A stretch of DNA of 64,000 bases from contig JAGCOB010000026.1 in the NCBI GenBank assembly GCA_017645645.1, positions 50,781 to 114,780 of the forward strand, written 5' to 3'. Made by a program: the position numbers and the translations under genes. Within the stretch, counting starts at the first letter, position 1, and each line of letters starts with the position of its first letter. Below the pieces are notes generated by a model. That model searched no databases. It saw only the letters and a list, made by a program, of their open reading frames with translations, and was not told the origin of the DNA. Positions 62,943-64,000 of this stretch are shown piece by piece. The DNA is from Prevotella sp. (lineage in GTDB: Bacteria; Bacteroidota; Bacteroidia; Bacteroidales; Bacteroidaceae).

Positions 62943-63782
62943 ATGATGAAGAAAAGTATTTTAGTGATGACAATAGCTGTTTCAGCTATGATGATAACGA
63001 GTTGTTCATCAAAGAAAGAACTATTGGCTTGTCAGGAGGAAAATAAGGCACTCCAGACTAACTATACCGACACGAAAGAGAAACTGGCAGCGGCTTCCGC
63101 CCGTGTGGCAAGTCTTGAGCAGCAATTGGCTCAGGAGGAGAGGGCTAACAAGGCGCTGCAGGATGCACTCGACAAGAGTCTTACCAATGCCAACCAGAAC
63201 AATATAAGTATTGAGAAACTGGTTGACCAGATTAACGAGTCTAATAAATATATCCGTCATCTCGTGGAGGTAAAGTCAAAGAGCGACTCTCTGAATATGG
63301 TATTGACCAACAATTTGACCCGTTCCCTCTCTAAGGAGGAACTGAAAGAGGTTGACGTGCAGGTGCTGAAGGGTGTCGTATATATCTCACTGGCTGACAA
63401 TATGCTTTATAAGAGTGGTTCTTATGAGATTAACGACCGTGCCGCTGAGACACTCTCGAAGATTGCAAAAATCATCAAGGACTACAAGGATTATGACGTG
63501 CTGATAGAGGGTAATACCGATAATGTGCCCATCAAGCGTGAGAATATCCGCAACAACTGGGATCTCTCCTGCCTTCGTGCTTCCAGTGTCGTACAGGCTT
63601 TGCAGAATGACTATGGCGTAGACCCGAAGCGTCTCACTGCTGGGGGACGTGGTGAGTATAATCCCTTGCAGCCTAATACGACAGAGGTGGGTAAACAACG
63701 TAACCGTCGTACCCAGATTATCATCACTCCGAAACTCGATGAGTTTATGGAATTGATTGGACAGGCTCCTGATGAAAATTAG
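62943..63782 (+). CDS. OmpA/MotB-domain lipoprotein
   Basis: This 279-aa protein has a lipoprotein signal (SILVMTIAVSAMMITSC). Residues ~28-125 form a coiled coil (KEKLAAASARVASLEQQLAQE). Residues ~150-270 are an OmpA-like peptidoglycan-binding domain: YKSGSYEINDRAAETLSKIA, VLIEGNTDNVPI, NWDLSCLRASSVVQAL, LTAGGRGEYNP and QRNRRTQIII. It probably links the outer membrane to peptidoglycan. ATG 62946 is an equal alternative start. A strong terminator follows. Confidence 0.92.
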   Translation: MMKKSILVMTIAVSAMMITSCSSKKELLACQEENKALQTNYTDTKEKLAAASARVASLEQQLAQEERANKALQDALDKSLTNANQNNISIEKLVDQINESNKYIRHLVEVKSKSDSLNMVLTNNLTRSLSKEELKEVDVQVLKGVVYISLADNMLYKSGSYEINDRAAETLSKIAKIIKDYKDYDVLIEGNTDNVPIKRENIRNNWDLSCLRASSVVQALQNDYGVDPKRLTAGGRGEYNPLQPNTTEVGKQRNRRTQIIITPKLDEFMELIGQAPDEN

Positions 63783-63813
63783 TTTTATATATAATATATA
63801 ATAAGGTGTATCG

Positions 63814-63856
63814 GTTTCCGTATCTTGACTTAAATCAAGATGCGGAACTTTTTTTT
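63814..63856 (+). terminator. Terminator of the OmpA-type gene
   Basis: GTTTCCGTATCTTGA (63814-63828) pairs with TCAAGATGCGGAAC (63835-63848) with wobbles, followed by eight T. Confidence 0.85.
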
Positions 63857-63885
63857 ATATTTTTCCAAAAAAAATCCAGAAAAGA

Positions 63886-63916
63886 TTTGCTGGTTCGGAA
63901 AAAGTTCGTACCTTTG
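63886..63916 (+). promoter_or_regulatory. Consensus promoter, probably of an rRNA operon
   Basis: TTTG 63886-63889 and TACCTTTG 63909-63916 with 19-bp spacing is a near-perfect match. The downstream leader (see next feature) resembles Bacteroidales rRNA-operon leaders. Confidence 0.7.
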
Positions 63917-63922
63917 CATCCG

Positions 63923-64000
63923 CTTTCGGAAAATCCGGAGCGACAATTAAGCGTTCTTTGAATAGATTTACATAAAACAGAGAAGTAGTAGTACAAGAAG
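63923..64000 (+). other. Predicted rRNA operon leader (16S rRNA expected just beyond window)
   Basis: GCGTTCTTTGAATAGATTTA followed by CATAAA and an AGAAGTAGTAGTACAAG-type end resembles the leader before 16S rRNA in Prevotella/Bacteroides, with GTTCTTTGA as a boxA-like antitermination element. No rRNA bases are inside the window, so this is recognition by similarity only. Confidence 0.6.

Overview
The window looks like a chromosomal segment of a Bacteroidota bacterium, most likely a gut or rumen Prevotella-type organism (Prevotellaceae). Reasons seen in the sequence: many TAnnTTTG promoter boxes (the Bacteroidetes -7 element) about 20 bp downstream of TTTG/TTG, weak or absent Shine-Dalgarno sequences, a SusC/SusD pair, Bacteroidota-restricted families (DUF4836, DUF4302, Mx1-type peptidase, DUF4369), a dockerin-like protein with a short C-terminal sorting-type tail, and densely packed GH43 genes. 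The genus is an inference; no 16S sequence is inside the window, although the last ~100 bases look like the leader of an rRNA operon.

Layout. 1-909: end of a DUF4369/TlpA-like protein. 910-4894 (minus): tRNA-Arg(CCU), a GNAT-like gene, then anaerobic ribonucleotide reductase nrdD-nrdG, apparently transcribed in that order. 4996-5460: MaoC-type hydratase. 5470-5597 (minus): predicted small RNA with its own promoter and terminator. 5778-21673: one ~16 kb operon of eight secreted enzymes for decorated arabinoxylan: CE6-CE1 double esterase, four GH43 genes (one with two GH43 domains), GH3, a double alpha/beta-hydrolase esterase and a GH97. It has no SusC/SusD and no regulator of its own. 21726-23156: NhaC antiporter. 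23245-28560: tight five-gene operon of a Cache-HAMP-PP2C phosphatase, a small membrane protein, a DUF1460 lipoprotein, LicD and an opine-dehydrogenase-like enzyme. It converges on a minus-strand fusion of a LicC-like cytidylyltransferase with a CobD/HisC-like PLP enzyme (28550-30406). Together these could make and transfer a CDP-activated phospho-amino-alcohol to a surface glycan, which is the best candidate here for an undescribed system. 30449-36063 (minus): metG, a MATE transporter fused to a HATPase domain, and a second NhaC.

36064-39204: a 22-bp-period palindromic array and a minus-strand gene pair (beta-barrel plus propeller-like protein) flanked by remnants of a second, decayed copy of the pair. 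39448-44009: an MBG/dockerin surface protein overlapping an M64 peptidase, ending in terminators and tRNA-Lys(UUU). 44259-46911 (minus): DUF4836 lipoprotein and FtsX-like permease. 47061-48625: rsmI and a coiled-coil lipoprotein. 48962-56225: SusC-SusD-Mx1 peptidase-DUF4302 operon, bracketed by two near-identical terminators. 56322-57695: SprT-like protein and an outer-membrane beta-barrel. A second 22-bp palindromic array lies at 57771-57924. 57937-62807 (minus): purL followed by two chromate-transporter half proteins. 62943-63782: OmpA-type lipoprotein. 63909-64000: predicted rRNA-operon promoter and leader.

Two sequence textures run through the window. One is 7-nt tandem repeats, which inside genes encode ANSQQPT-like or LNSQLST-like heptapeptides. 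The other is the 22-bp palindromic arrays in intergenic DNA. Functions are assigned from motifs read by eye; no database search was run.
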